From positions 1 to 46,881 of the forward strand of contig CALEFD010000076.1 of NCBI GenBank assembly GCA_937876995.1: DNA of 46,881 nt, in the 5' to 3' direction. How positions within the stretch are numbered: the first letter of the stretch is position 1; every line of letters starts with the position of its first letter. The notes under the pieces were generated by a model that saw only the letters and a list, made by a program, of their open reading frames with translations, was not told the DNA's origin and made no database searches. The DNA is from an uncultured Bacteroidales bacterium. GTDB taxonomy: Bacteria > Bacteroidota > Bacteroidia > Bacteroidales > Bacteroidaceae. Positions 25,474 through 34,259 of the stretch are shown in pieces. Made by a program: the position numbers and the translations under genes.

Positions 25474-25917
25474 ATGACAATTTTAGCTCCAACAAAAGAA
25501 TTTGAAGCAGAAGCAAGAGAAGTTGCTTACGGCTTAATGGTAAAAGGCTATACTCATAACAGTGTTATGCTTTCTATGGTAGAAGATGTTAAGTGGGACA
25601 GAGTTCTTGAACTGGGTTCTCTGCTTGCACGCGTAAATTATATAAAGGTTGCAGAAGAATCTGTTTTGTCAGATACTATAAAACTTCTTAGTCCTGTTGC
25701 ACTTTTTGTGGATTCCGATGAAATGTATGAAAAGGTGCAGGCTCTAATTAATGCCAACCAACTGAATGTTCAGGTATATAATGTTACTGAAAACAAGTCC
25801 GGTCTTAATGATACTACAATGGATTATCTGCGTATGTTAGGCCGTTCTTGGGAACGTAAGTATAAACCGAATGTTGATAGGAGGTATTGGGAACTCTATT
25901 CTCATTCTGCCATTTGA
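25474..25917 (+). CDS. Protein of unknown function, 147 aa
   Basis: I do not recognise this family. The start at ATG 25474 (MTILAPTKEFEAEAREV) follows a good promoter; the same frame is open further upstream but that stretch is the regulatory region. The predicted protein is soluble, with no signal peptide or membrane segment, mostly helical in the first 60 residues (EAEAREVAYGLMVKGY, WDRVLELGSLLARVNY) and mixed afterwards (SPVALFVDSDEMYEKVQALI), with a basic, aromatic C-terminus (RKYKPNVDRRYWELY). It is divergent from the LytTR gene, sharing its box-rich promoter region, and convergent with the BtuF-like gene, overlapping its 3' end by 16 nt. It is therefore a possible LytTR target. Coding is supported by promoter, length and codon pattern. 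Confidence 0.7.
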   Translation: MTILAPTKEFEAEAREVAYGLMVKGYTHNSVMLSMVEDVKWDRVLELGSLLARVNYIKVAEESVLSDTIKLLSPVALFVDSDEMYEKVQALINANQLNVQVYNVTENKSGLNDTTMDYLRMLGRSWERKYKPNVDRRYWELYSHSAI

Positions 25918-27023
25918 TGATACCATCTCCTGATATAACCGGTTGATAGTTCGGGGTGCAGGATAGAGACGTATTCTTCAAGCAAATTTTCGGGATGAAA
26001 TGATGTTCTTTCAAAGTATGGTACTTTATAGACATCGCATACCCAGATGCTCTTTGTCTTATATGGTTTGAACTCTTTGTATGAAGAGAAGTCTTGTGCT
26101 AGTGATTTGTATGTTAAATCGTGTGTAGTGCTGTTTTTCAGTAGCCAGACATCGGCGTTATGCGCCTTTTCATAAACCATTTCAAAAGACATTGGAATAG
26201 AGCCGCTACTTGTATCGTAGGAAAAGATATAATCTCCACCTGCATCCGCTATCATCTGCCCTATAGTACTTTTCCCTCCGGGAATGTACCACGCCGAGCC
26301 CCCTTTGGTGTCAACCATAACGGTGGGCTTTTTTGTTGTATTATCTGCTACATATTGTTTCAGTTCATTGTATCTAATTTCAATATTGGTAAAGAAGGTG
26401 TCTGCTACAGCTGCTGCATTGAACAGACGGCCATAAAATTTGCACCACTCAGCACGTCCCAATGGTGATGTCTCCATATAGTCGGCGCACTCTATAAGTG
26501 GTATTCCCAACTTTTCAAGTTGTCCGTAGCCTGTATCTTCAAAGGGTGAAACCAGAATGGCATCGGGCGATAATTCTATTATTCGTTCTATATTGGGGTA
26601 AAGTGCATTTCCGCAGTCAACAATCTGTCCGCTGCCACATAAGGCATTTATAGTAGAGTCTGATATATATTCCAGTTCACATATACCTGCTATGTGATCT
26701 GTTAATCCAAGTTCTACAAGTAAACGGGCATGGCTGTTGGTCATTACAACAACCCTTTTAAGCGGTATGTTTATGGTGTTGGTATGCGATGTATAGCTGT
26801 ATTCAGTATCTTCTGTATAGGACAGTAAGTATTTGTGCAGTATGCTGTTTTTCTTCCATGGATTTGCTAAAGAGACCAATTCGCCGTCTTCTGTGTCGGC
26901 TATGTTGATATGTTCGGCATATCGCATCTTGTTGTTTGTTTCTGATATATCACCACTGTTACACGAACATAACAATGAGATGATAAGTGATGATGTAGCT
27001 ATTATGTGGGTTAACTTTGTCAT
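25902..27023 (-). CDS. btuF: BtuF-like cobalamin/iron-chelate-binding lipoprotein
   Basis: Periplasmic substrate-binding protein of the class III (BtuF/FhuD) type, 373 aa, delivering ligand from the outer membrane receptor to the ABC permease. Lipobox LCSC gives the lipidated Cys21. Two lobes joined by a long helix fit the family: the first contains VVVMTNSHARLLVELGLTDHIAGI and a Ser/Pro-rich ligand loop (ELSPDAILVSPFED), the second contains WYIPGGKSTIGQMIADAGGDYIF. The residues after Cys (NSGD) are weakly acidic, so periplasmic orientation is more likely than surface export. It is the last gene of the riboswitch-led operon, 4 nt after the BtuG-like gene, and its 3' end overlaps the convergent unknown gene. 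Cobalamin specificity is inferred from context. Confidence 0.82.
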   Translation of the reverse strand: MTKLTHIIATSSLIISLLCSCNSGDISETNNKMRYAEHINIADTEDGELVSLANPWKKNSILHKYLLSYTEDTEYSYTSHTNTINIPLKRVVVMTNSHARLLVELGLTDHIAGICELEYISDSTINALCGSGQIVDCGNALYPNIERIIELSPDAILVSPFEDTGYGQLEKLGIPLIECADYMETSPLGRAEWCKFYGRLFNAAAVADTFFTNIEIRYNELKQYVADNTTKKPTVMVDTKGGSAWYIPGGKSTIGQMIADAGGDYIFSYDTSSGSIPMSFEMVYEKAHNADVWLLKNSTTHDLTYKSLAQDFSSYKEFKPYKTKSIWVCDVYKVPYFERTSFHPENLLEEYVSILHPELSTGYIRRWYHQMAE

Positions 27024-27027
27024 TCTG

Positions 27028-28908
27028 TTATAGTGCTATTATGCTGGTTATTTCTGTAGATAGTTCGCCTATTAGTTCAGCCTGATTATGTACGGCTGTT
27101 GTAATCTGTATGAAATCAATTTGTTGCAGATGGACGGGTGTGCCTTCATTGTTAATAGCCCATTCAATCTTTATCTTGCTTTTTTCGCTGTTGTTGGGCT
27201 GATTGTCGGCGTATCCCCACTCTTTAGGAAAACTTTTCCACTGTCCGTTTACATATTCCAATGTATGATGGATAAGAGTGGATGTAACAACTATACTGTC
27301 TTTGTCAATCCATAGTGGATAGTATGGCTGTGAGTGATATTGGTCTTCTCTTTCCATAGTACCGCTACTGCCGTCTGTACCTACCCAACTGACAGGTGAA
27401 GTAGGGGTGTCGGGGCGCAAATAGGTGATAGTGTAATCTTTGGTAATGTTACCTGCCTGATGTTCTGAACCTGCTATTTCGTACCATTCATCATCGGCAA
27501 TTCCATTGTTGTTTATATCGGTAGATACACGTATTATGCCGGGTTCTGCACTGCCGTTAAACGCATTTCCAATAATTTGAAAATCGTATTCATCTGCTTT
27601 GTTCTCTATTGCCGGCGAAAATGCTACTGTTATGCTACCACCAAAACCTCCTAAGGTTATTTGTCCGCTCTCTGTACTGGACAACTTTTCCAAACACTTT
27701 GCGCACATATCCTGTTCGGTATTGCCTGTCTCATATTTTGGCATTTCGTTTACAAATTGGCCGGGTGCAGGTTTGTACGATAAGACCTTTGACGGAGTCT
27801 GCTGCTTAGGTGTGTTGATGGAAGTTGTATCACTTTTGACAATAGCTGTAAATATTACGCTGTTGGGATTTATGCCTACATTTCTGATAGTGAATTTTCT
27901 GTAACCATATTTGTCAAAGCAGTAGATATTGCCCGGGGTAACGTAATCTATGGCATCACATATATATACATCACCGTTAATGGGGTTAATATCTATGCCG
28001 TATATACGTTCCGGTTTGGTGTTGTCCATTATGAAATTTTGGTTGAAAAGTCGGCCTGTGGCGCACTCAATTACTGCTATGTTGTTTTCAGACTGTCCAT
28101 ACAGATAAAGGTTCTTTCCATCGGTAGCCAAATTGTTGGCATCGGTTTGAATGGTTCTTACTATGGTATTGCTTTCGGTATCTATCTGTTGCAATATGGG
28201 GTTATAGCTGTTGCTGTTGTGGTTGTATTTTCCACGCGACAGTACAAATAGTTGTCCATTTTCGTCGGCAACAATACTGCCCGGATTTGGATGGACTTCA
28301 ATTCTGCCTGTTTCGGTGAATGATGCAATATCTATTATTGAGATACTGTTATCCGGATTGTTAAAATCCAATCCACCTGAATTTGATATGTAGAGTTTTC
28401 CATCTGTTGCTACTATTCCATCGGGATTTCTTCCTACTTCTATTCTTTTTTCAATGGTCAGTGTTGTGGTGTCTATCCTGCATACTGTACCATCATAACA
28501 ACAAACGTATATCTTATCTTGGTGTGCTGCTATTGCACGTGGCTGGCTTGAATGGTTGTCATTGCCAAATGGTATCATCTTAATGGATTTTCCATTGGTT
28601 GAATTGATTACCTCTATATAATCTGAAACAGATACTGCTATGTAGAGCTTGTTTCCATACAGTAGAATGTCGTTGGCTGTATCTCCTAACTTTCTGCCAT
28701 TTGTACTGTAGAAGATGTTGTTTGCCTTTGTGTTATAGTCATAATAGGCAAGAGAACTGTTGTTCTGATTGAACAATCCTTCGCATAAAACGTATATTCC
28801 CTGCTCTTTTAAATCTATTTCACTGCTGTCATTTATATGGAACAGCGGTTCGTCCGAACAGGCTGTTATTATGAATAGTATGCTCAATATTGATATTACT
28901 CTTCTCAT
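27028..28908 (-). CDS. BtuG-like surface beta-propeller lipoprotein with extra C-terminal domain
   Basis: A 626-aa surface lipoprotein: lipobox ITAC with Cys17 followed by the acidic export signal SDE. Residues about 35-355 are a YncE/DUF5074-like propeller made of repeated strands such as GNKLYIAVSVSDYIEVIN, QDKIYVCCYDGTVCRID and DGKLYISNSGG. This is the architecture of BtuG, which captures B12 on the cell surface and sits on the BtuB receptor. A linker (about 356-375) leads to a second domain (about 376-626) with SLG-like LGGFGGSITVAF, NAFNGSAEPGIIRVS and GIADDEWYEIAGSEH, a module I know from separate Bacteroidota surface proteins. BtuG itself lacks it, so this looks like a fusion. ATGA overlap with the receptor gene upstream. 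Confidence 0.8.
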   Translation of the reverse strand: MRRVISILSILFIITACSDEPLFHINDSSEIDLKEQGIYVLCEGLFNQNNSSLAYYDYNTKANNIFYSTNGRKLGDTANDILLYGNKLYIAVSVSDYIEVINSTNGKSIKMIPFGNDNHSSQPRAIAAHQDKIYVCCYDGTVCRIDTTTLTIEKRIEVGRNPDGIVATDGKLYISNSGGLDFNNPDNSISIIDIASFTETGRIEVHPNPGSIVADENGQLFVLSRGKYNHNSNSYNPILQQIDTESNTIVRTIQTDANNLATDGKNLYLYGQSENNIAVIECATGRLFNQNFIMDNTKPERIYGIDINPINGDVYICDAIDYVTPGNIYCFDKYGYRKFTIRNVGINPNSVIFTAIVKSDTTSINTPKQQTPSKVLSYKPAPGQFVNEMPKYETGNTEQDMCAKCLEKLSSTESGQITLGGFGGSITVAFSPAIENKADEYDFQIIGNAFNGSAEPGIIRVSTDINNNGIADDEWYEIAGSEHQAGNITKDYTITYLRPDTPTSPVSWVGTDGSSGTMEREDQYHSQPYYPLWIDKDSIVVTSTLIHHTLEYVNGQWKSFPKEWGYADNQPNNSEKSKIKIEWAINNEGTPVHLQQIDFIQITTAVHNQAELIGELSTEITSIIAL

Positions 28909-30881
28909 AATGATATGTTTAGACCTATTCTGAACTGTCGTCCGGGCATAGGGTAGTTTGTTACTAATTCATATTGGGTGTTGAACAGATTTATAATCTC
29001 TGTGCGTAACTGTATGTGCTGTTTATTTTGTTTGATTGAATACCATAATACTGCACTTGTTTCACTATATGCGTCCATACGGTATTCTTTGCCATTGTAA
29101 CTGTTGGAGTAGTATTCGCCGCTTGCAAAACTGTTTATACATGCGCCTATTCGAGGTGTCTCTATACAGAATATAAAAGAACCTGAATGTCTTGGGGTGT
29201 ATGGTAGCTGATGGTTATAGGTAGTGCCATTGGGGGTTGTTTTATCCATTGCACGCTGATATGTATATGATGCCGACAATGTTAAACTGATATTTTTATA
29301 AGTAGCCGATACCTCTGTTCCGTTCTCAAAACCACGGCTTATGCTATGTCCTATATTGCGCATCATCCACATTGCAATGCTCTTTCCCGGTACTGCCATT
29401 ATTTTGTTGGAAATATCGTTGTAAAAGAAATCGGAGTGTATTGTAGCATCTATATGGTTAAATGTCCTGTTCCATACAAAACCTGCAGAGTAGAGATGTG
29501 CAATTTCAGGTTTTAAATCTCGGCGTCCCACCTGTTCAAAGTATAGGTCGTTGAATGTGGGTATTCTTATGGATTCTTTTGCCGATGCGCGAAAGAAGAG
29601 TCCCCATGATGGAATAAAATGAATGTTTGCAGCTACTGTAGGCGATATCCTGTTAATCTTGATATCGGTTGTGCCAATATGGTTTAACCCTGCAATTGCT
29701 GTCACTGTTTCGTTGGCATATTTTATTTTGTATGAACCATTTATCTGTACTCTGTTTGGCGTTTCATTGTAGTAACCATTGCCATGCAGCGTGGAATAGG
29801 ATATGTCTTCTGCCACCGATGCGGATATTTTTTCTGTAAATGAATACCTGAGTACAGTGGAAAGATATGCCAGATGCTGTTTGTAGGTATTGTCTGTTTT
29901 ACCGGTTAAATTGTTTACATCTGTATTCAGATAGCGTGAATAGTTATAGCTGTATTTGCCTGTTATAAGCAGTGCCATGCTGTTAGAAAACAGCTTTTTA
30001 CTCTGTCCTTGCAGAAAGATGTCATTGTTCCATGTTCTTTCCGATGTGGTAGGGTTGTAGAGTATATTAGTGGGCAGACCCTGTTGTGAAGTGTGCAGAT
30101 AACTTTTAATGTTTATATTGCCCAATAGTGTCTCTTTTGCACCTACAGCTATCTCTGTTTTAAATCTTTGGGTATCTGAATTGTTGCGTTTCAGGGTGGT
30201 TGACAGGTCTCCATTCTGTTGTATATAAGGGTAGTTGCCATCTGTCCCTGTCCATTCGGCAGCTATGGTGGAGTGCCATTTTGCGGTCAGTTTGTTCTCC
30301 ATTGCCATGGATGCAGCGTATGTGTTGAAACTGCCATATTTTATTGCTGTGTTCAGATTGTAATTTTTGTTGTTGCTGAATTTGGGATTTTTACTCTCTA
30401 CATTCAGTGTGGTGGCCGAAGCCGATAATATGGCGGGTTGCAGCAGATTGTTGTCTGTGCCATTAACAAGCTGTATGGATGCAGTCTGATAAGTGGAGAT
30501 TCTACCTAAATCTATCTGACCTGTCTGCATATTGGTTTCAACAATACCATCGTATGCTACTGCAGTATGGCAGGCTCCCAGACCACGTACCGATACAGTT
30601 TTCAGTCCACCTATTCCTCCGTAGTCCTTTATGGAGACTCCTCCAAAATATTTCAGCGCATCAGAAACCTGCATACTTCCAATTGCTGCAATCTGATTAC
30701 TGTCCATAGTGTATGCTGATGTTACAGCGTAAGCATCTATGGTTTTGCGGTTGTGGTCTATAACAACTTCTTCCAGATCTGCTCCGTTTATAATATCATA
30801 TATATCTTCTGCCTGTGTTGTAATACAAAACAGACAGAAGATAGAAGTTATACAAGTTTTATGGACAATTTTTGCAATCAT
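28905..30881 (-). CDS. btuB: TonB-dependent outer membrane cobalamin receptor
   Basis: A 658-aa outer membrane transporter with a signal peptide ending near residue 24, a TonB-box-like stretch (DLEEVVIDHN), a plug domain (about 50-165: SDALKYFGGVSIKDYGG, LKTVSVRGLGACHTAVAYDG) and a 22-strand barrel ending in the C-terminal aromatic strand GRQFRIGLNISL. There is no SusC-type N-terminal carboxypeptidase-like domain and its length resembles BtuB. The cobalamin riboswitch, the DUF4465 gene and the BtuG-like gene around it support B12 as ligand. It overlaps both neighbours by ATGA junctions, which implies strict translational coupling of the three outer membrane components. Confidence 0.9.
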   Translation of the reverse strand: MIAKIVHKTCITSIFCLFCITTQAEDIYDIINGADLEEVVIDHNRKTIDAYAVTSAYTMDSNQIAAIGSMQVSDALKYFGGVSIKDYGGIGGLKTVSVRGLGACHTAVAYDGIVETNMQTGQIDLGRISTYQTASIQLVNGTDNNLLQPAILSASATTLNVESKNPKFSNNKNYNLNTAIKYGSFNTYAASMAMENKLTAKWHSTIAAEWTGTDGNYPYIQQNGDLSTTLKRNNSDTQRFKTEIAVGAKETLLGNINIKSYLHTSQQGLPTNILYNPTTSERTWNNDIFLQGQSKKLFSNSMALLITGKYSYNYSRYLNTDVNNLTGKTDNTYKQHLAYLSTVLRYSFTEKISASVAEDISYSTLHGNGYYNETPNRVQINGSYKIKYANETVTAIAGLNHIGTTDIKINRISPTVAANIHFIPSWGLFFRASAKESIRIPTFNDLYFEQVGRRDLKPEIAHLYSAGFVWNRTFNHIDATIHSDFFYNDISNKIMAVPGKSIAMWMMRNIGHSISRGFENGTEVSATYKNISLTLSASYTYQRAMDKTTPNGTTYNHQLPYTPRHSGSFIFCIETPRIGACINSFASGEYYSNSYNGKEYRMDAYSETSAVLWYSIKQNKQHIQLRTEIINLFNTQYELVTNYPMPGRQFRIGLNISL

Positions 30882-31618
30882 TGTGCTATGGTCAGGCGGT
30901 CAAGACAGAAATAACTTGGAGTGTTCATGCCATATTCTCCATTATCGGTAGAAGTGAGTTGGAAAGTTATTTTGTTTACATTGCCTAATGGAGAAAGGTC
31001 TATTCTTTGCCATTTGTTTACAATTTCCAGACCGTCTGCCAATAAGAAGTTGATAGTGTCGGTCTTCTTTTCTCCTATGTAGCCGGTTATGGTTAAAGTG
31101 AATGTGTCATTGGCGGTCCATTGTTTTACAGAACCAAAACCATCATTGCCATCTTTTATTGCCAGATATGCGTATGTGGAATTGGTAACAAAACACTCTA
31201 CTGCTTCAAATACTGAATTATCTATAAGTGATAGTTCTGCAGGTTGACCGTAGTCTGCTCCCCCTGTATTTACTATGAAGTAGTTTGCTGTTTTCTGTCC
31301 TTTCGCTGTAATGGCAGATAGGTTGGTGTAGCCCGGTGTGCTAATATCAGTACAGTTTGTAGGTACAAATCCATAGCCAAATCCCCAATCAGAACGAGAT
31401 TGTAGTAACTTGAAAGGATACATCTTAATGTAGTCTACAATGTAATAACCATCAATTCTGGTTGTGTCATCACTTATATAGCAAGATTCAGGTTCCGGTA
31501 AAACGCCATCGGCGGAAAGTACAGCCAGAGTCTTTTTTACCTCTTCATCTTTTTGACAAGATGTAACAAGTGTAAGGCAGAGCATACACATCACGATTGT
31601 TGAAAATGATTTTTTCAT
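30878..31618 (-). CDS. DUF4465 surface lipoprotein, BtuH-like
   Basis: A 246-aa lipoprotein: signal peptide with lipobox VTSC (Cys21), then QKDEE, which resembles the acidic Bacteroidota surface-export signal. The body matches DUF4465: DWGFGYGFVPTNCTD, TPGYTNLSAI, FVTNSTYAYLAIKDG, TFTLTITGYIG, FLLADG, and the end DNGEYGMNTPSYFCLDRL. Proteins of this type under cobalamin riboswitches have been reported as B12-binding surface proteins (BtuH); that name is from memory and the function is inferred. It is the first gene after the riboswitch and overlaps btuB by ATGA. Confidence 0.82.
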   Translation of the reverse strand: MKKSFSTIVMCMLCLTLVTSCQKDEEVKKTLAVLSADGVLPEPESCYISDDTTRIDGYYIVDYIKMYPFKLLQSRSDWGFGYGFVPTNCTDISTPGYTNLSAITAKGQKTANYFIVNTGGADYGQPAELSLIDNSVFEAVECFVTNSTYAYLAIKDGNDGFGSVKQWTANDTFTLTITGYIGEKKTDTINFLLADGLEIVNKWQRIDLSPLGNVNKITFQLTSTDNGEYGMNTPSYFCLDRLTIAQ

Positions 31619-31775
31619 AATTCTGAAATTTTTAATTGTTAAACAAATACCGTTTCCTCGCAGTAAATGCCTTAGTTATCTCAATTTCAGAATTTTTGGG
31701 CTTTTGGGTTTTGAATTTTTGAAGTAAGCCGGCCAGAATTCTTTCCTCGAGAATGTTTTGGCAAAATACAGTTTT
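31619..31775 (-). other. Expression platform/5' leader of the B12 operon
   Basis: 157 nt between the aptamer and the first start codon, with no open frame of note. It contains a GC-rich palindromic TGGCCGGCTT core near 31728-31737 and an A-rich stretch with scattered C runs on the sense strand. Which alternative helix responds to cobalamin is not evident by eye. Confidence 0.45.
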
Positions 31776-31935
31776 GCAGGTCTTCTGACTTACTCCTTTC
31801 TATCGGGCCTTCCCACCTTATTATATATAAAGGCAGTGGCAAAGATTAGATAGAAAACAAAAAAGAGCTTACAGCAGCGGGACTGTTCGGGATTTTCACC
31901 CGATTCCCTTTTAATCCAACAGCCGTTTGGCTGAT
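31776..31935 (-). promoter_or_regulatory. Cobalamin (B12) riboswitch
   Basis: Read on the minus strand, the aptamer shows all hallmark segments: GGGAATCGGGTGAAAATCCC, then the conserved CCCGCTGCTGTAA, GCCACTG (complement 31834-31840), GGGAAGGCCC, and the B12 box AGTCAGAAGACCTGC (complement 31776-31790). It lies between a divergent promoter and the DUF4465-btuB-btuG-btuF operon and should switch the operon off when adenosyl- or other cobalamins are plentiful. The expression platform must lie in 31619-31775; I see a GGCCGGCT palindrome there but no terminator with a clear T run, so translational or other control is possible. Confidence 0.95.
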
Positions 31936-31949
31936 AAGGAACAAAACCA

Positions 31950-31987
31950 TTGCAAAGATAGCCTATTTTTTTCTAACTTTGTGCAAC
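31950..31987. promoter_or_regulatory. Overlapping divergent promoters (B12 operon / Kef antiporter)
   Basis: Plus strand: TTG at 31950-31952, 21 nt, then TAACTTTG at 31974-31981, driving the antiporter gene with a start near 31988. Minus strand: TATCTTTG (complement at 31953-31960) preceded, 23 nt away, by GTTG (complement at 31984-31987), driving the riboswitch transcript from about 31946. The two -7 elements lie only 13 bp apart and each falls in the other promoter's spacer, so the two polymerases should exclude each other. Confidence 0.6.
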
Positions 31988-31999
31988 ATATATATAAAA

Positions 32000-34252
32000 A
32001 TGACAGAAGAATTACATCTTGTATCGGACTTAGCCCTGATACTTATTGCAGCAGGTGTCTTTACAATTATATCAAAAGCTTTAAAGCAGCCTCTGATATT
32101 AGGTTATATAGTTGCGGGTTTTCTTGTAGGTCCGCATTTGGGGTTATTCCCGTCGGTGACTGATACCCATTCGGTAGAACAGTGGTCAGAAATAGGTATT
32201 ATATTCCTACTCTTTTCTTTAGGACTGGAATTCAGTTTCAAGAAACTGATAAAAGTTGGTAGCAGTGCATTGATAATGGCAGTTACCAAATGTATTGGTA
32301 TGTTTATAGTGGGTATCATTTTAGGTTCAGTGTTGCATTGGACTTTAATGGAGTCAGTCTTTTTGGGTGGATTGTTGTCTATGTCTTCTACTACTATCAT
32401 TATTAAGGCATACGATGATATGAAACTGAAAGATAAACCCTATGCCTCATTGGTTTTTGGTTCGTTGGTGTTTGAAGACCTTATAGCGATATTGCTTTTG
32501 GTGCTGCTCTCTACACTTGCAGTTTCGAATAAATTTGCCGGCGGTGAAATGATAGGCAGTTTGTTGAAATTGGGTTTCTTTATGGTGCTGTGGTTTGTGG
32601 TGGGTATTTTTATGATTCCTACACTGCTTAAAAAGGCACAGAAATATATAAATGACGAAATTCTGCTGATAGTTAGTATAGGTCTTTGCTTTGGAATGGT
32701 GGCGCTGGCAGAATATGTGGGCTTTTCTTCGGCTTTGGGCGCTTTTGTAATGGGGTCCATTCTGGCTGAAACATTGGAAGGAGAACATATTATGCACTTG
32801 ACAGATAGCATAAAGGACCTGTTTGGAGCAATATTTTTTGTTTCGGTGGGTATGATGGTGGATCCGCAGGTAATAGGTGAATATTGGCTTACAATCCTGG
32901 TGCTTACAGTAGTGGCCATGCTGGGAATACTCTTTTTTTCTACAGCCGGTTCGGTGCTATCGGGTCAGAGTCTGGAAAATTCAGTTCATGCAGGATTTAG
33001 TTTGGCACAGTTGGGCGAATTTGCATTTATTATAGCCGGTTTGGGTTGCTCTTTGGGGGTTATGCGTGATTTTATTTATCCGGTGGTGATAGCAGTTTCA
33101 GTAATTACTACGTTTACCACTCCATATATGATAAATGCAGCCAATCCTGCTTACAAACTATTGTTGAAGAGACTTCCTGCTGAATGGCTGAATAGAATAA
33201 ATGCTTTTGCATTGACCGATAAATCAGATACGGCAGCGGCAAAAAATGAATGGAAACGCGTAATTCGTATATGGCTGGTAAGAGTGGTGTTGTATGGAGT
33301 GGTATTGCTTGCCCTGTTTATGGGAGCACATCTCTATTTAGATAAGGTGTTGGGAATATTCTCTGATAACTGGTCAGAACCGTTGAAAGGTATTGTAAAA
33401 ACAGTAATCACTCTTATTGTAATGTCGCCTTTCTTAGGTGGTATGGCTATAAGTGGAAACGATGTCTCCAATAGTCTGCGCAAACTTATAAAGGAGAAAA
33501 AATCGAATGTTTGGCCTGCTTTGTCGCTATTGTTAATAAGAATTCTACTTGCTATGGCATTTGTTATAGCGGTTATTGTAGATAATTTCAAAGTTTCGTG
33601 GTGGATACTGGCATTGGTGCTGTTGGCAGGTGTGGTATTCTTCCTGGTAGGTAGAAAGACCATAAAGAAGTTTTCACTATTCGAAGACAGGTTTATAGCA
33701 AACCTGAATGTAAAAGAGGAGTATGCGCGAAAACAGTCACCGGTAGCCACTTCGTTAAAGGATAAACTATCAAAATATGATATTAATACTGAGATTGTAC
33801 AGATTCCTGTCGATTCACTTTTTGCCGGCAAACAGCTTAAATCACTGCCTTTCAGAGATGTTACAGGTGTGAATATTGTTAAGATAGTTCGTGGTAATAA
33901 TGCTGTTATTATTCCTTCGGGTAATGAATTTATATATCCTTATGATAAGGTTCTTGCGGTAGGTACAACCGAACAGCTTTCTGCTTTTGTGAATATGGTA
34001 AAGGCTACCGAAAATCGTTTGGAGAAGTCTAAACCGGTGGATTTTTTAGTGGAAGCTATTACGCTTACTGACGAATCCTATCTGTCGGGGAAGACTCTGC
34101 GCGAAGCTGATATGCGTTCTTATGGTTGTATGGTGGTAAGCATAGTACGCGACGATACAATAATTACAAATCCAAAAGCCGACTTCCGTTTCCAACCTAA
34201 GGATGTGGTCTGGCTGGCTGGCGAAAAGTCGGCTTGTGAATGGTGGAATTAA
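32000..34252 (+). CDS. Kef-type cation:proton antiporter (CPA2)
   Basis: A 750-aa inner membrane monovalent cation/proton antiporter. The ATG at 32000 (MTEELHLVSDLAL) was chosen over an upstream in-frame TTG that lies inside the promoter. The first ~390 residues form the Na_H_exchanger domain with about twelve TM segments, including QPLILGYIVAGFLVGP, LLFSLGLEFSFKKL and SALGAFVMGSILAETLEGE. A second, smaller membrane region follows (about 420-560; VVLYGVVLLALFMGAHLYL, IRILLAMAFVIAVIVDNF), then two TrkA-C/RCK-type ligand-binding stretches (about 610-680 and 690-750; DVTGVNIVKIVRG, PKADFRFQPKDVVWLAG). There is no full NAD-binding TrkA-N domain. Potassium or sodium as substrate cannot be decided. 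Confidence 0.87.
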   Translation: MTEELHLVSDLALILIAAGVFTIISKALKQPLILGYIVAGFLVGPHLGLFPSVTDTHSVEQWSEIGIIFLLFSLGLEFSFKKLIKVGSSALIMAVTKCIGMFIVGIILGSVLHWTLMESVFLGGLLSMSSTTIIIKAYDDMKLKDKPYASLVFGSLVFEDLIAILLLVLLSTLAVSNKFAGGEMIGSLLKLGFFMVLWFVVGIFMIPTLLKKAQKYINDEILLIVSIGLCFGMVALAEYVGFSSALGAFVMGSILAETLEGEHIMHLTDSIKDLFGAIFFVSVGMMVDPQVIGEYWLTILVLTVVAMLGILFFSTAGSVLSGQSLENSVHAGFSLAQLGEFAFIIAGLGCSLGVMRDFIYPVVIAVSVITTFTTPYMINAANPAYKLLLKRLPAEWLNRINAFALTDKSDTAAAKNEWKRVIRIWLVRVVLYGVVLLALFMGAHLYLDKVLGIFSDNWSEPLKGIVKTVITLIVMSPFLGGMAISGNDVSNSLRKLIKEKKSNVWPALSLLLIRILLAMAFVIAVIVDNFKVSWWILALVLLAGVVFFLVGRKTIKKFSLFEDRFIANLNVKEEYARKQSPVATSLKDKLSKYDINTEIVQIPVDSLFAGKQLKSLPFRDVTGVNIVKIVRGNNAVIIPSGNEFIYPYDKVLAVGTTEQLSAFVNMVKATENRLEKSKPVDFLVEAITLTDESYLSGKTLREADMRSYGCMVVSIVRDDTIITNPKADFRFQPKDVVWLAGEKSACEWWN

Positions 34253-34259
34253 TGGCTTG

